The notes below the pieces were generated by a model that saw nothing but the letters and a program-made list of their open reading frames with translations, did not search any database and had not been told where the DNA came from. From contig NZ_JAERUC010000066.1 of assembly GCF_016745505.1 (NCBI RefSeq), positions 1-36,624 of the forward strand: DNA of 36,624 nucleotides. The letters are read 5' to 3'. Numbering within the stretch: the first letter of the stretch is position 1; each line of letters begins with the position of its first letter. The stretch is from Streptomyces silvae. Lineage in GTDB: Bacteria > Actinomycetota > Actinomycetes > Streptomycetales > Streptomycetaceae. Shown piece after piece: positions 7,871-15,093 of the stretch. Both the position numbers and the translations under genes were made by a program.

Positions 7871-8662
7871 GTGAAGATCGCACTCATGGACTCGGGAATC
7901 GGCCTGCTCGCGGCAGCGGCCGCAGTACGCCGGCTACGGCCCGACGCCGATCTGGTGCTGTCCTCGGATCCCGGGTCGATGCCCTGGGGGCCCCGTACGC
8001 CCGAGGACGTGACCCAGCGCGCGCTCGCCGTGGCCCGTGCCGCCGCGGCACACCGGCCGGACGCCCTGATCGTCGCGTGCAACACCGCCTCCGTCCACGC
8101 CCTGCCCGCCCTCCGGGCCGAACTGGAGCCGGCGCTGCCGGTCATCGGCACGGTGCCCGCCATCAAGCCGGCCGCCGCGGGCGGCGGTCCCTTCGCGATC
8201 TGGGCCACCCCGGCGACCACCGGGAGCCCGTACCAGCGCGGGCTGATCAACGACTTCGCCCGGTCCGTGGCCGTCACCGAGGTGCCCTGCCCGGGACTCG
8301 CAGACGCGGTGGAACACGCCGACGAGGACGCGATCGACCGTGCGGTGGCCGCTGCCGCCGCCCTCACACCGGCCGGGGTCACGGACGTCGTCCTGGGCTG
8401 CACCCACTACGAGCTGGTGGCCGAACGGATCCGCGCCGCCGTCGAGGCCGGCCGGCCCGGCCGCGCGCCCCTGGTGCTCCACGGCTCCGCCGACGCGGTG
8501 GCAGCCCAGGCACTGCGCCGTGTCGGGGCGGCGCCCGCTCCGTCGGCCGAACCGGTCGGCACTCTCACCGTCCTCCTCGGCGGGCACGCCGCTGACCTGC
8601 CCGAACGGGCGCTGGTCTACGCCGAGGGCCGACTCCTCAAGGCCGTCACCCCCGCCATCTGA
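7871..8662 (+). CDS. Aspartate/glutamate racemase family protein
   Basis: The 263-residue protein has the cofactor-independent racemase layout. The first motif is MDSGIG (D7-S8). The two catalytic cysteines are C70 in VACNTAS and C177 in GCTHYE, each in its conserved setting, so it should be active. It interconverts L- and D-glutamate, or a related acidic amino acid. D-Glu is needed for peptidoglycan, but streptomycetes have more than one member and the sequence alone does not say whether this is MurI. The GTG at 7871 is chosen because the beta strand KIALMDSG starts immediately. GGTGA lies just upstream, and a TATGGT box six bases before the start also allows leaderless expression. It is divergent from the hpnB-like gene. 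Confidence 0.88.
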   Translation: MKIALMDSGIGLLAAAAAVRRLRPDADLVLSSDPGSMPWGPRTPEDVTQRALAVARAAAAHRPDALIVACNTASVHALPALRAELEPALPVIGTVPAIKPAAAGGGPFAIWATPATTGSPYQRGLINDFARSVAVTEVPCPGLADAVEHADEDAIDRAVAAAAALTPAGVTDVVLGCTHYELVAERIRAAVEAGRPGRAPLVLHGSADAVAAQALRRVGAAPAPSAEPVGTLTVLLGGHAADLPERALVYAEGRLLKAVTPAI

Positions 8663-8719
8663 CCGCACCCGGTGCCCCGCCGTGGCCGCACACCCCCTCC
8701 TCACGGCGCGGAACCTGGG

Positions 8720-8725
8720 TACGCT
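8720..8725 (+). promoter_or_regulatory. Putative -10 box TACGCT, leaderless arrangement
   Basis: TACGCT lies seven bases upstream of the ATG at 8733, and no Shine-Dalgarno lies between them. This fits leaderless transcription of the small membrane protein gene. Confidence 0.45.
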
Positions 8726-8732
8726 GCTTGGC

Positions 8733-9305
8733 ATGACGGACCACCCCGGTAACAGGCGGCACGGTTCGAGCCAGGCCCCGAGCACGGTCTGGACGGGACG
8801 GGCCACCAATCGCTTCCAGTGGCTGCTCGCGGCCGTGGGCGCCGCGTGTCTGGCGCTCGGTATCGAGCTGGCCGTCGACTCGGCCTGGGGTGGCGGATTC
8901 GCCCCGCTGCTCATGTCCGTCATCGGCTGTGTCGCCGCGGGACTCCTGATCCTCTTCGGGACCCTCGCCTTCGTCCATGTGGCCGTCAAGGTCGACGGGG
9001 ACGCCCTCGAGGTGCGCTGCGGTCACGCCGGGCTGCCCAGGCGGCGGATTCTCCTCACCCATGTGGTCGGCGCGGACTTCGCACCCACCGTCACCCCGCG
9101 CCAGTGGGGCGGCTGGGGCTACCGCTGGCGCCCCGACCAGGGCACGGCCGTGGTCGTGCGGCGCGGGGAGGCGCTGGTGCTCCGGCTCGGGGACGGCATG
9201 ACCTTCACCGTCACCGTGGACGACGCGGAGGCGGCCGTACGCTTCATCCGCGACCGCCTGCACCTCACGGCCAACGGCAGGGCCCAGGGGAAGAGCCGGC
9301 CCTGA
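8733..9305 (+). CDS. Small membrane protein with two helices and a soluble C-terminal domain
   Basis: I do not recognise a named family. The 190-residue product has a polar N-terminus, two hydrophobic helices at about 29-48 and 55-78, and a beta-rich C-terminal domain of about 100 residues (VKVDGDALEVRCG to FIRDRLHL). That domain resembles the PH-like or YdbS-like domains common in actinobacterial membrane proteins. The chain HVVGADFAPTVTPRQWGGWGYRWRP is well structured and not low-complexity. It lies between the racemase and lnt genes, with its own -10-like box, and is followed by a hairpin. Confidence 0.8.
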   Translation: MTDHPGNRRHGSSQAPSTVWTGRATNRFQWLLAAVGAACLALGIELAVDSAWGGGFAPLLMSVIGCVAAGLLILFGTLAFVHVAVKVDGDALEVRCGHAGLPRRRILLTHVVGADFAPTVTPRQWGGWGYRWRPDQGTAVVVRRGEALVLRLGDGMTFTVTVDDAEAAVRFIRDRLHLTANGRAQGKSRP

Positions 9306-9321
9306 GCCTGCCGGGCGGCCG

Positions 9322-9348
9322 GAGCGGCTGCCGCTCCCACAGCCGCTC
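9322..9348. terminator. 9-bp hairpin between membrane protein gene and lnt
   Basis: GAGCGGCTG (9322-9330) pairs perfectly with CAGCCGCTC (9340-9348) across a nine-base loop in the 60-base gap. It lies 17 bases after the upstream stop and just before the putative lnt -10 box, consistent with a terminator isolating lnt. Confidence 0.5.
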
Positions 9349-9352
9349 ACCG

Positions 9353-9358
9353 TAGACT
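9353..9358 (+). promoter_or_regulatory. Putative -10 box TAGACT, leaderless lnt promoter
   Basis: TAGACT lies seven bases before the GTG at 9366, so transcription would begin at the start codon. No Shine-Dalgarno is present. Confidence 0.5.
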
Positions 9359-9365
9359 CCGGCAG

Positions 9366-10988
9366 GTGAGCGCCACCATCACCACCGTCGAACCGCCGCC
9401 CGCCCCCGCGCCCCGCAGCAGGAAGCTGTGGCCGCGGCTCGTCCGGCCGGCCGCAGCCCTGCTGTCCGGTGCGATGCTCTACGCGAGCTTCCCGCCCCGG
9501 CCCCTGTGGTGGCTGGTGCTGCCCGGCTTCGCCCTGCTGGGCTGGGTGCTGAGCGCACGGCGGGCGCGCGCCGCGCTGGGCCTCGGCCTCCTCGCGGGCC
9601 TCGGCTTCATGCTGCCGCTGCTGCACTGGACGGGGGAGGAGGTCGGCCCGGTTCCCTGGCTGGCGCTGGCACTGGCCGAAGCCCTGTTCATCGCCGTCGG
9701 CTGTATCGGTATCGCCGCCGTCTCCCGGCTCCCGTACTGGCCCTTCTGGGCGGCCGCCGTGTGGACCCTGGACGAGGCGCTCCGCGCCCGCGTCCCGTTC
9801 GGCGGCTTCCCCTGGGGCAAGATCGCCTTCGGCCAGGCCGACAGCGCGTTCCTGCCGCTCGCCGCGCTGGGCGGCACCCCGCTGCTCACCTTCGCCGTCG
9901 TGCTCTGCGGATTCGGGCTGCTGGAGTCCGCCCGGCAGGTCCGCCGCCACCGCGCCACCGGCACCGTGCCCCGCTCCGCCGTCGTCGCCGCGGCCGTCAC
10001 GGTGGCCGTGCCGGTCGCCGCGGCGCTGGCGGCCCTCCCGCTCGTGGACGACTCGCCCGAGGACGGCACCGCCACGGTCGCCGCGATCCAGGGCAACGTG
10101 CCGCGCCTGGGACTCGACTTCAACTCCCAGCGCCGGGCCGTCCTGGACAACCATGCGAAGCGTACGGAACAGCTCGCCGAGGACGTGAAGGCCGGAAAGG
10201 TGCCCCAACCCGACTTCGTCCTGTGGCCGGAGAACTCCTCCGACCTCGACCCGTACCGCAATGCCGACGCCCGTGACGTCATCGACCGGGCCGTGCAGGC
10301 CATCGGCGCCCCCACCGTCATCGGCGCCGTCCTCACCCCCGACACCGGGCCCCTGCGCAACACGCTGATCCAGTGGGACCCGGAGAGCGGGCCCGTGGGC
10401 ACGTACGACAAGCGGCACATCCAGCCGTTCGGCGAGTACATGCCGATGCGGTCCGTCGCCCGGATCTTCAGCAAGGACGTCGACCGGGTGCAGCGTGACT
10501 TCGGCCCGGGAAGCAAGGTCGGGGTGTTCGACCTCGCCGGCACCAAGGTCGGGCTCGTGACCTGCTACGAGGCCGCGTTCGACGACGCCGTGCGCGACAC
10601 CGTGAAGCACGGCGGGCAGCTCATCGCCGTACCGAGCAACAACGCGACCTTCGGGCGCAGCGAGATGACCTACCAGCAGCTGGCGATGAGCCAGGTGCGG
10701 GCGGTCGAGCACGGGCGGTCCGTCGTCGTGCCCGTCACCAGCGGCGTCAGCGCCGTGATCCGGCCGGACGGCACGATCGTGGAGAAGACCAAGATGTTCA
10801 CTCCCGACGCCCTGGTCGACGAGGTGCCCCTGCGCTCCTCGCTCACTCCCGCCACCCGGCTCGGCCCCCTGCCCGAAGGCGTTCTGGCCCTGCTCGCCGT
10901 GGCCGGTCTCGGCTGGGCGACGGCCCGGTCGGTGCGGGCGAGGAAGGACCGGAAGGCCGGTCCTTCGAGCGCCCCGGCCGCCCCGTAG
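9366..10988 (+). CDS. lnt: Apolipoprotein N-acyltransferase
   Basis: Lnt adds the third acyl chain to the N-terminal cysteine of lipoproteins on the outer face of the membrane. This 540-residue protein has about six hydrophobic segments in its first 240 residues, including ALLSGAMLYASFPPRPLWWL, then a nitrilase-fold domain. The catalytic triad is visible: E289 in LWPENSSD, K349 in YDKRHIQPFGEYMP and C400 in VTCYEAAFDD. A final membrane helix lies near 500-520. Streptomycetes are monoderms that nevertheless carry functional Lnt homologues. GTG 9366 is preceded by a -10-like TAGACT at leaderless spacing. The NUDIX gene follows by 10 bases but has its own -10-like box. Confidence 0.93.
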   Translation: MSATITTVEPPPAPAPRSRKLWPRLVRPAAALLSGAMLYASFPPRPLWWLVLPGFALLGWVLSARRARAALGLGLLAGLGFMLPLLHWTGEEVGPVPWLALALAEALFIAVGCIGIAAVSRLPYWPFWAAAVWTLDEALRARVPFGGFPWGKIAFGQADSAFLPLAALGGTPLLTFAVVLCGFGLLESARQVRRHRATGTVPRSAVVAAAVTVAVPVAAALAALPLVDDSPEDGTATVAAIQGNVPRLGLDFNSQRRAVLDNHAKRTEQLAEDVKAGKVPQPDFVLWPENSSDLDPYRNADARDVIDRAVQAIGAPTVIGAVLTPDTGPLRNTLIQWDPESGPVGTYDKRHIQPFGEYMPMRSVARIFSKDVDRVQRDFGPGSKVGVFDLAGTKVGLVTCYEAAFDDAVRDTVKHGGQLIAVPSNNATFGRSEMTYQQLAMSQVRAVEHGRSVVVPVTSGVSAVIRPDGTIVEKTKMFTPDALVDEVPLRSSLTPATRLGPLPEGVLALLAVAGLGWATARSVRARKDRKAGPSSAPAAP

Positions 10989-10991
10989 GCT
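10986..10991 (+). promoter_or_regulatory. Putative -10 box TAGGCT, leaderless NUDIX promoter
   Basis: TAGGCT overlaps the lnt stop codon (TAG at 10986-10988) and lies seven bases before the ATG at 10999. This repeats the pattern seen at lnt and its neighbours. Confidence 0.45.
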
Positions 10992-10998
10992 CGGCCGC

Positions 10999-11478
10999 AT
11001 GGGTACTCCAGACTTCATCCGCGACATCCGTGCCACCGCCGGCCACCAGCTGCTTCTCCTGCCGGGGGTCACCGCGGTCGTCTTCGACGACGACGGCCGG
11101 GTGCTGCTGGGCCGCCGCTCGGACACCGGCGAGTGGTCGGTCATCGGCGGGATCGGCGAACCGGGCGAGGAGCCCGCGGTGACGGCGGAGCGCGAGGTGT
11201 ACGAGGAGACGGCGGTGCACTGCGTCGCGGAGCGGGTCGTGCTCACCCAGGCCCTGAAGCCGGTGCAGTACGCCAACGGCGACCGCTGCCAGTACCTCGA
11301 CATCACCTTCCGCTGCCGTGCGACCGGCGGGGAGGCGCGGGTCAACGACGACGAGTCGCTGGAGGTCGCGTGGTTCGAGGTCGACGCGCTGCCGCCGCTG
11401 AGTGAGTTCGCGCTGTTCCGGATCAAGCAGTCCCTGACGGACGGCCCCACCTGGTTCGCACGGACGCCCCAGGCCTGA
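10999..11478 (+). CDS. NUDIX hydrolase
   Basis: The 159-residue protein carries the NUDIX signature, GEPGEEPAVTAEREVYEETAV. The REVYEE core supplies the metal-binding glutamates, and the usual Gly after EE is replaced by Thr. The N-terminus (FIRDIRATAGHQLLLLPGVTAVVFDDDGRVLLGRR) resembles bacterial NUDIX hydrolases close to the ADP-ribose and (d)NTP branches. The exact nucleotide substrate cannot be named. It ends before a strong bidirectional terminator. Confidence 0.93.
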   Translation: MGTPDFIRDIRATAGHQLLLLPGVTAVVFDDDGRVLLGRRSDTGEWSVIGGIGEPGEEPAVTAEREVYEETAVHCVAERVVLTQALKPVQYANGDRCQYLDITFRCRATGGEARVNDDESLEVAWFEVDALPPLSEFALFRIKQSLTDGPTWFARTPQA

Positions 11479-11506
11479 CGGGCCCGGCTTCCCGACCATG
11501 TCGTAC

Positions 11507-11543
11507 GGGCCCGTCTCCCCCGCCGGACGGGGGAGACGGGCCC
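11507..11543. terminator. Strong bidirectional terminator hairpin
   Basis: GGGCCCGTCTCCCCC (11507-11521) and GGGGGAGACGGGCCC (11529-11543) form a perfect 15-bp stem with a seven-base loop, followed by TT. It sits between the convergent NUDIX and MFS genes and should terminate both. Confidence 0.85.
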
Positions 11544-11558
11544 TTCGGTTCGGCCGGG

Positions 11559-12947
11559 TCAGACGCCACGGGCGTCGGCGGGCAGGGTCGCGGTGTCCGC
11601 GGCCTGCCGGCCGGCGTCCGGCTCCATGTCCGTGAGGTCCCGGCTCCGGGTCTCCTTCGCGCAGAGGATCGCCAGCACCGTGACGAGCGCGGCGGCGATC
11701 ACGTACAGCGAGATCGGTGTCGAACTGCCGAAGTCGGCGAGCAGCGCGGTGGCGATGAGCGGGGCCGGGGCGCCTGCGGCCACCGACGAGAACTGGGCGC
11801 CGATCGAGGCACCCGAGTACCGCATCCGCGTCGCGAACATCTCCGCGAAGAAGGCCGCCTGCGGTGCGTACATGGCGCCGTGGAAGATCAGCCCGACCGT
11901 GACGGCGAGCAGCAGGCCCCCGAAGCTCCTGCTGTCGATCAGCGCGAAGAACGGGAACATCCACAGCGCCACACCGATCGCGCCGACGAGGTAGACCGGC
12001 CTGCGCCCCACCCGGTCGGAGAGCGCGCCCCACAGCGGGATCACGGCGAAGTGCACGGCGGACGCGATGAGTACGGCGTTGAGCGCCGTCTGCTTGCTCA
12101 GGTCCGCGGAGGTCGTCGCGTACACGAGGATGAACGCGGTGATCACGTAGTAGCTGATGTTCTCGGCCATCCGTGCGCCCATGGCGATCAGCACGTCGCG
12201 CCAGTGGTGCCGCAACACGGCGACCAGCGGCATCTTCTCGGCGGGCGCGGCGGCGGCCTTGCGCTGCTCGGCCTGGGCCAGGGCCGCCTTGAAGACAGGC
12301 GATTCATCGACAGAGAGACGAATCCACAGACCCAGGATCACGAGTACGCCGGAGAGGAGGAAGGGGATCCGCCAGCCCCAGGCCCCGAACGTGGAGTCGG
12401 ACATCAGCGCGGTGAGGGCGGACAGCACCCCTGTCGCGAGCAACTGCCCGGCCGGCGCGCCCGTCTGGGGCCACGACGCCCAGAACCCCCGGCGCTTCGC
12501 GTCGCCGTGCTCCGACACGAGCAGCACGGCGCCACCCCACTCGCCGCCGAGGGCAAACCCCTGCACCAGCCGCAGGACGGTGAGCAGGACGGGCGCCGCC
12601 GAACCGATCGTGGCGTGCGTCGGCATCAGCCCGATGGCGAAGGTCGCGCCGCCCATCATCAGCAGGCTCAGCACCAGCAGCTTCTTGCGCCCGAGCCGGT
12701 CCCCGTAGTGCCCGAACACCAGGGCCCCGATGGGGCGTGCGGCGAAGCCCACGGCGTAGGTGAGGAAGGAGAGGAGCGTACCGACGAGCGGGTCGGACTC
12801 GGGGAAGAACAACTTGTTGAAGACCAGCGCGGCAGCGGAGCCGTACAGGAAGAAGTCGTACCACTCCACCGTGGTCCCGACGAGGCTCGCGGCGACGATG
12901 CGGCGGAGGTTGGACGGGGGTGGGGGAGCGGTTGCTGGGGCGGCCAT
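11559..12947 (-). CDS. MFS transporter, metabolite:H+ symporter (MHS) family
   Basis: The 462-residue protein has about 12 membrane helices. It shows the MHS hallmarks near the N-terminus (GTTVEWYDFFLYGSAAALVF) and the loop motif GHYGDRLGRKKLL after helix 2, repeated as LSDRVGRRPVYL after helix 8. Relatives import small organic acids and zwitterions (shikimate, alpha-ketoglutarate, proline/betaine, citrate). The substrate is not assignable here. The ATG at 12947 is chosen because family similarity starts shortly after it, with GGAAG about nine bases upstream. The frame stays open much further upstream, but that extension is Arg/Pro-rich non-family sequence antisense to other genes. A long leader would result if the shared TATGGT element at 13034-13039 is its -10 box. 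Confidence 0.9.
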   Translation of the reverse strand: MAAPATAPPPPSNLRRIVAASLVGTTVEWYDFFLYGSAAALVFNKLFFPESDPLVGTLLSFLTYAVGFAARPIGALVFGHYGDRLGRKKLLVLSLLMMGGATFAIGLMPTHATIGSAAPVLLTVLRLVQGFALGGEWGGAVLLVSEHGDAKRRGFWASWPQTGAPAGQLLATGVLSALTALMSDSTFGAWGWRIPFLLSGVLVILGLWIRLSVDESPVFKAALAQAEQRKAAAAPAEKMPLVAVLRHHWRDVLIAMGARMAENISYYVITAFILVYATTSADLSKQTALNAVLIASAVHFAVIPLWGALSDRVGRRPVYLVGAIGVALWMFPFFALIDSRSFGGLLLAVTVGLIFHGAMYAPQAAFFAEMFATRMRYSGASIGAQFSSVAAGAPAPLIATALLADFGSSTPISLYVIAAALVTVLAILCAKETRSRDLTDMEPDAGRQAADTATLPADARGV

Positions 12948-13032
12948 GGATACCACTTCCGGACAGTTGGCGGGGACGTTTCCGTGTCGCCATACCGTAG
13001 GAAGGGGCAGGTCAGGGGCGTATGTGGCGGGA

Positions 13033-13049
13033 CACCATAGTTCGGGTGG
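13033..13049 (-). promoter_or_regulatory. 17-bp shared upstream element, copy 1
   Basis: Read on the minus strand this is CCACCCGAACTATGGTG. The identical 17 bases recur at 36040-36056, again upstream of a minus-strand gene. TATGGT within it fits a TAnnnT -10 box. It lies 86 bases before the MFS start codon. Confidence 0.5.
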
Positions 13050-13123
13050 ACGGTGTGCGTGCGAACGCCACGGGAAGTCGTCATAGGGGCTCCTGTCGCC
13101 CCGTTCGGAGTTCTCCCGGCGGT

Positions 13124-13990
13124 TCAGCGCAGAGGGAGCCTGAACGTGTGGGTGCGCCGGGTGGCGCAGGTGCGGCAGGTGGCGTGGAAGTGGGAGAGCA
13201 GGTGGCCGTCGGTCCGGGAGAGGGTGTTGCGCCAGGAGCAGCGGAACTCCCCGCAGCGGCAGGGCCTTCGGCTGACAGCGAGGAACGCGCCGGTGTTGGA
13301 GTCGTGTCCGTCCTCGGGCGGCGGCTGCCGGGAGGGCGCGTCGTCCCCGTGCCGCCGCCGCAGCCATGCCTCTTCCTCCGCCGTGAGCAGGCCCGTGCCG
13401 CCGCACTCGACGCATCGGCCGGGCCCCGCGTTGTTCCCGGCGCACCAGCAGCGGCCGTAGCCGCCGCTGCCGCCGCTGTAGGGCCTGCCCCCGCACTCCA
13501 GGCAGACGCCCCAGCCGTGACAGCCGTCGCAGAGGATCCCGTCGGCCGTGCTGCGGGTGAAGAGCGGCTGGCCCAGCTGCCGTTCGGCGTAGACGACGGG
13601 GGTCCAGCCGGTGAGTGTCGTGAGGCCTCGGCCGGCGCCCGTGTAGACCCGTACGTCGAAGTCCTCCCGCCCGGCGGTCGCCCAGCTCTCCCCGTCGGGG
13701 CCCGAGCGCTGTGTCCGCACGGTCCAGCCGGCCGCGGCGAAGGCGTTCAGGACGTCGTCGGGGGGTGTCGGGCGGTCGTCCGTGGCGACGCAGAGCAGGA
13801 ACAGGAAGCGGTGGCCCACCGGGGCGGGGTCGCGCCACCGCACCGGGTCGGTCCACGCGCGGGCCAGCTCGGGCCGGCGGTCAGGACGCAGCGCCGAAGC
13901 GATCTCCAGCAACTGGCCCTTGAGCCACACCGCGCTCGCGGGGACGGCGGGCGCGTCCCCGGGTTCCTGTGCACCGGTCGTGTCGGTCAT
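13124..13990 (-). CDS. Cys-rich protein with a DnaJ-zinc-finger-like cluster
   Basis: I do not recognise a named family. The 288-residue product has an N-terminal domain (about 20-145) with VGHRFLFLLCVATDD and FDVRVYTGAGRG. A first cysteine cluster follows: C154, C157, C163, C166, C181, C183, C193 and C196, with CxxCxGxG-like CDGCHGWG and CVECGGTG as in DnaJ zinc fingers. A second cluster comprises C244, C246, C251, C272 and C275. Both probably bind zinc or an iron-sulfur cluster. GAGGGG about nine bases before the ATG supports the start. It is 59 bases downstream of the PPOX gene on the same strand, so co-transcription is possible. Confidence 0.8.
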   Translation of the reverse strand: MTDTTGAQEPGDAPAVPASAVWLKGQLLEIASALRPDRRPELARAWTDPVRWRDPAPVGHRFLFLLCVATDDRPTPPDDVLNAFAAAGWTVRTQRSGPDGESWATAGREDFDVRVYTGAGRGLTTLTGWTPVVYAERQLGQPLFTRSTADGILCDGCHGWGVCLECGGRPYSGGSGGYGRCWCAGNNAGPGRCVECGGTGLLTAEEEAWLRRRHGDDAPSRQPPPEDGHDSNTGAFLAVSRRPCRCGEFRCSWRNTLSRTDGHLLSHFHATCRTCATRRTHTFRLPLR

Positions 13991-14049
13991 CGTGGGTGCC
14001 GCCCCTCACTCGCCGTCCCTTTTGGAGGCTTCGATGACGGTCCGTGCGG

Positions 14050-14496
14050 TCACGGCGCGGGGACGGGGCCTCCCGGACGGAAGCGTTCCACCCCGACGAT
14101 GTGCCGCACCTTGAGCGGGCGTACGACCACCGCGACCCGCCGCTCCTCGGGCATGAGCCACTCGAACCGCTCGCTGCACAGGTACTTCCGGGCCAGCCGG
14201 TCCATCCGCTCGTGCGCCTCCTCGCCCTCGATGAAGCGGGCGACCTCGCCACTGATCTGTACGCGGTCGAAGGGGTCGTCGGCGTCCGCGTGCGAGAGGT
14301 AGACGCGGGGGTCGTGGCGCAGGTTCTCCTCCTTGACCCGGCCCACCGAGGTGTTGAACGTCAGCTCCCCATCTCCCTCCAGGTCCACCCACATCGGGCT
14401 GACCTGCGGCGCACCGTCGGGGAACACGGTGCCGACGTACCAGATATGGGGGGCTTCCAGTCGGGCGCGTACGGCTTCGTCGAAGATCACAGTCAT
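14050..14496 (-). CDS. Pyridoxamine 5'-phosphate oxidase-family (PPOX/F420-type) protein
   Basis: The 148-residue protein has the split-barrel flavin fold: YVGTVFPDGAPQVSPMWVDLEGDGELTFNTSVGRVKEENLRHDPRVYLS, then VQISGEVARFI. The length and the TSVGRVKEENL segment suit the actinobacterial PPOX group that uses F420 or FMN to reduce small molecules, more than true pyridoxamine phosphate oxidases. The cofactor cannot be decided from sequence alone. No Shine-Dalgarno is seen. A TAGCCT box six bases before the ATG suggests leaderless expression. The promoter lies in the gap shared with the divergent siderophore operon. Confidence 0.85.
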   Translation of the reverse strand: MTVIFDEAVRARLEAPHIWYVGTVFPDGAPQVSPMWVDLEGDGELTFNTSVGRVKEENLRHDPRVYLSHADADDPFDRVQISGEVARFIEGEEAHERMDRLARKYLCSERFEWLMPEERRVAVVVRPLKVRHIVGVERFRPGGPVPAP

Positions 14497-14502
14497 CTTC
14501 GG

Positions 14503-14508
14503 AGGCTA
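14503..14508 (-). promoter_or_regulatory. Putative -10 box TAGCCT, leaderless PPOX promoter
   Basis: On the minus strand TAGCCT lies six bases upstream of the ATG at 14496. This is the same arrangement as at 7859, 8720, 9353 and 10986. Confidence 0.45.
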
Positions 14509-14657
14509 CCAATCACGAGGGTCCCGCTCGCATCCCCGGGTCCGTACGACCGTGTATCGCTGATGCTCCCTCACCTTTGGCGGGTTCGGCGGGGTGGTGG
14601 GGGAGAGGGGTGCGTCACACCGGTCCGCGTTGCGTATCCTGCACAAGAAGTCGCAGG

Positions 14658-14676
14658 TTAGGTTAGCCTCGCCTTG
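14658..14676 (+). promoter_or_regulatory. Iron box 1 (DmdR/DtxR-type operator)
   Basis: TTAGGTTAGCCTCGCCTTG matches the 19-bp actinobacterial iron box TTAGGTTAGGCTCACCTAA at 15 positions, with a perfect left half. A -10-like TAGCCT (14664-14669) lies inside it, so repressor binding under iron excess would block transcription of the carrier protein and reductase genes. Confidence 0.85.
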
Positions 14677-14699
14677 GTTCGACGGGTGAGGGGGAGTTC

Positions 14700-14786
14700 A
14701 TGTCGTGGAGTGCTGCCGTCATGGGCGCCGTACCTCGCCCGCGCGCACCCCGGCCGGGCGTGCGTGTACGCCGCCCGGCGCCGTGA
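14700..14786 (+). CDS. Possible 28-residue leader ORF after iron box 1
   Basis: An ATG at 14700 preceded by GAGGGGGAG (good Shine-Dalgarno, about three bases away) opens a 28-codon frame ending TGA at 14784-14786: MSWSAAVMGAVPRPRAPRPG, then VRVRRPAP. It is Pro/Arg-rich with no recognisable domain. It lies between iron box 1 and the aryl carrier protein gene, and its last codons overlap an 8-bp hairpin (14753-14779). It could be a regulatory upstream ORF or chance. Confidence 0.3.
   Translation: MSWSAAVMGAVPRPRAPRPGVRVRRPAP
14753..14779 (+). promoter_or_regulatory. Hairpin in the leader of the carrier-protein transcript
   Basis: GCCGGGCG (14753-14760) pairs with CGCCCGGC (14772-14779) around an 11-base loop, inside the 3' end of the small leader ORF and 74 bases before the carrier protein start. 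A role in attenuation is speculative. Confidence 0.3.
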
Positions 14787-14853
14787 CCGCCCTCACCGGC
14801 GCTGACCGTGACGCCGGTGTCCGAGCCGGTGTCCAAATCTCAGGAGTCATCCC

Positions 14854-15093
14854 ATGAACCAGGCCCTGTCGGCCGAACGGATCCGCGCCGACGTCGCGGA
14901 GCTGATCGGCTGCGACCCCACCGAGATCGAGCCCGAGGAGAATCTGACCGATCTCGGTCTGGACTCGGTCAGGACCATGGTCCTCATCGACCGCTGGCGC
15001 GCCGCCGGGGCCGCTTCGCTGGAGTACGCCGACCTGGCGGAGCAGCCCGAACTGGCGCACTGGACCGAGCTGCTGACGGGCCGGGCCGCATGA
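14854..15093 (+). CDS. Stand-alone aryl carrier protein
   Basis: The 79-residue four-helix carrier domain carries the phosphopantetheine site at S38 in LTDLGLDSVRTMVLIDRWR. GLDSVR-x-M and the later DLAEQPELAHW resemble the C-terminal aryl carrier domains of isochorismatases EntB and DhbB rather than ordinary amino-acid PCPs. It should carry an aryl acid (2,3-dihydroxybenzoate or salicylate) as thioester and donate it to the first condensation domain of the NRPS. Here it lacks the isochorismatase half. CAGGAG lies seven bases before the ATG. It overlaps the next gene by ATGA. The aryl-AMP ligase that would load it is not in the window. Confidence 0.88.
   Translation: MNQALSAERIRADVAELIGCDPTEIEPEENLTDLGLDSVRTMVLIDRWRAAGAASLEYADLAEQPELAHWTELLTGRAA

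Noticed and set aside
8646..11450. 934-codon minus-strand frame across lnt and neighbours
   Set aside because: It is antisense to lnt, whose catalytic triad is intact. The composition is typical of a mirror frame.
12948..13856. Upstream extension of the MHS transporter frame
   Set aside because: The extension is Arg/Pro-rich, unlike any transporter N-terminus, and overlaps the Cys-rich protein gene on the same strand in another frame.
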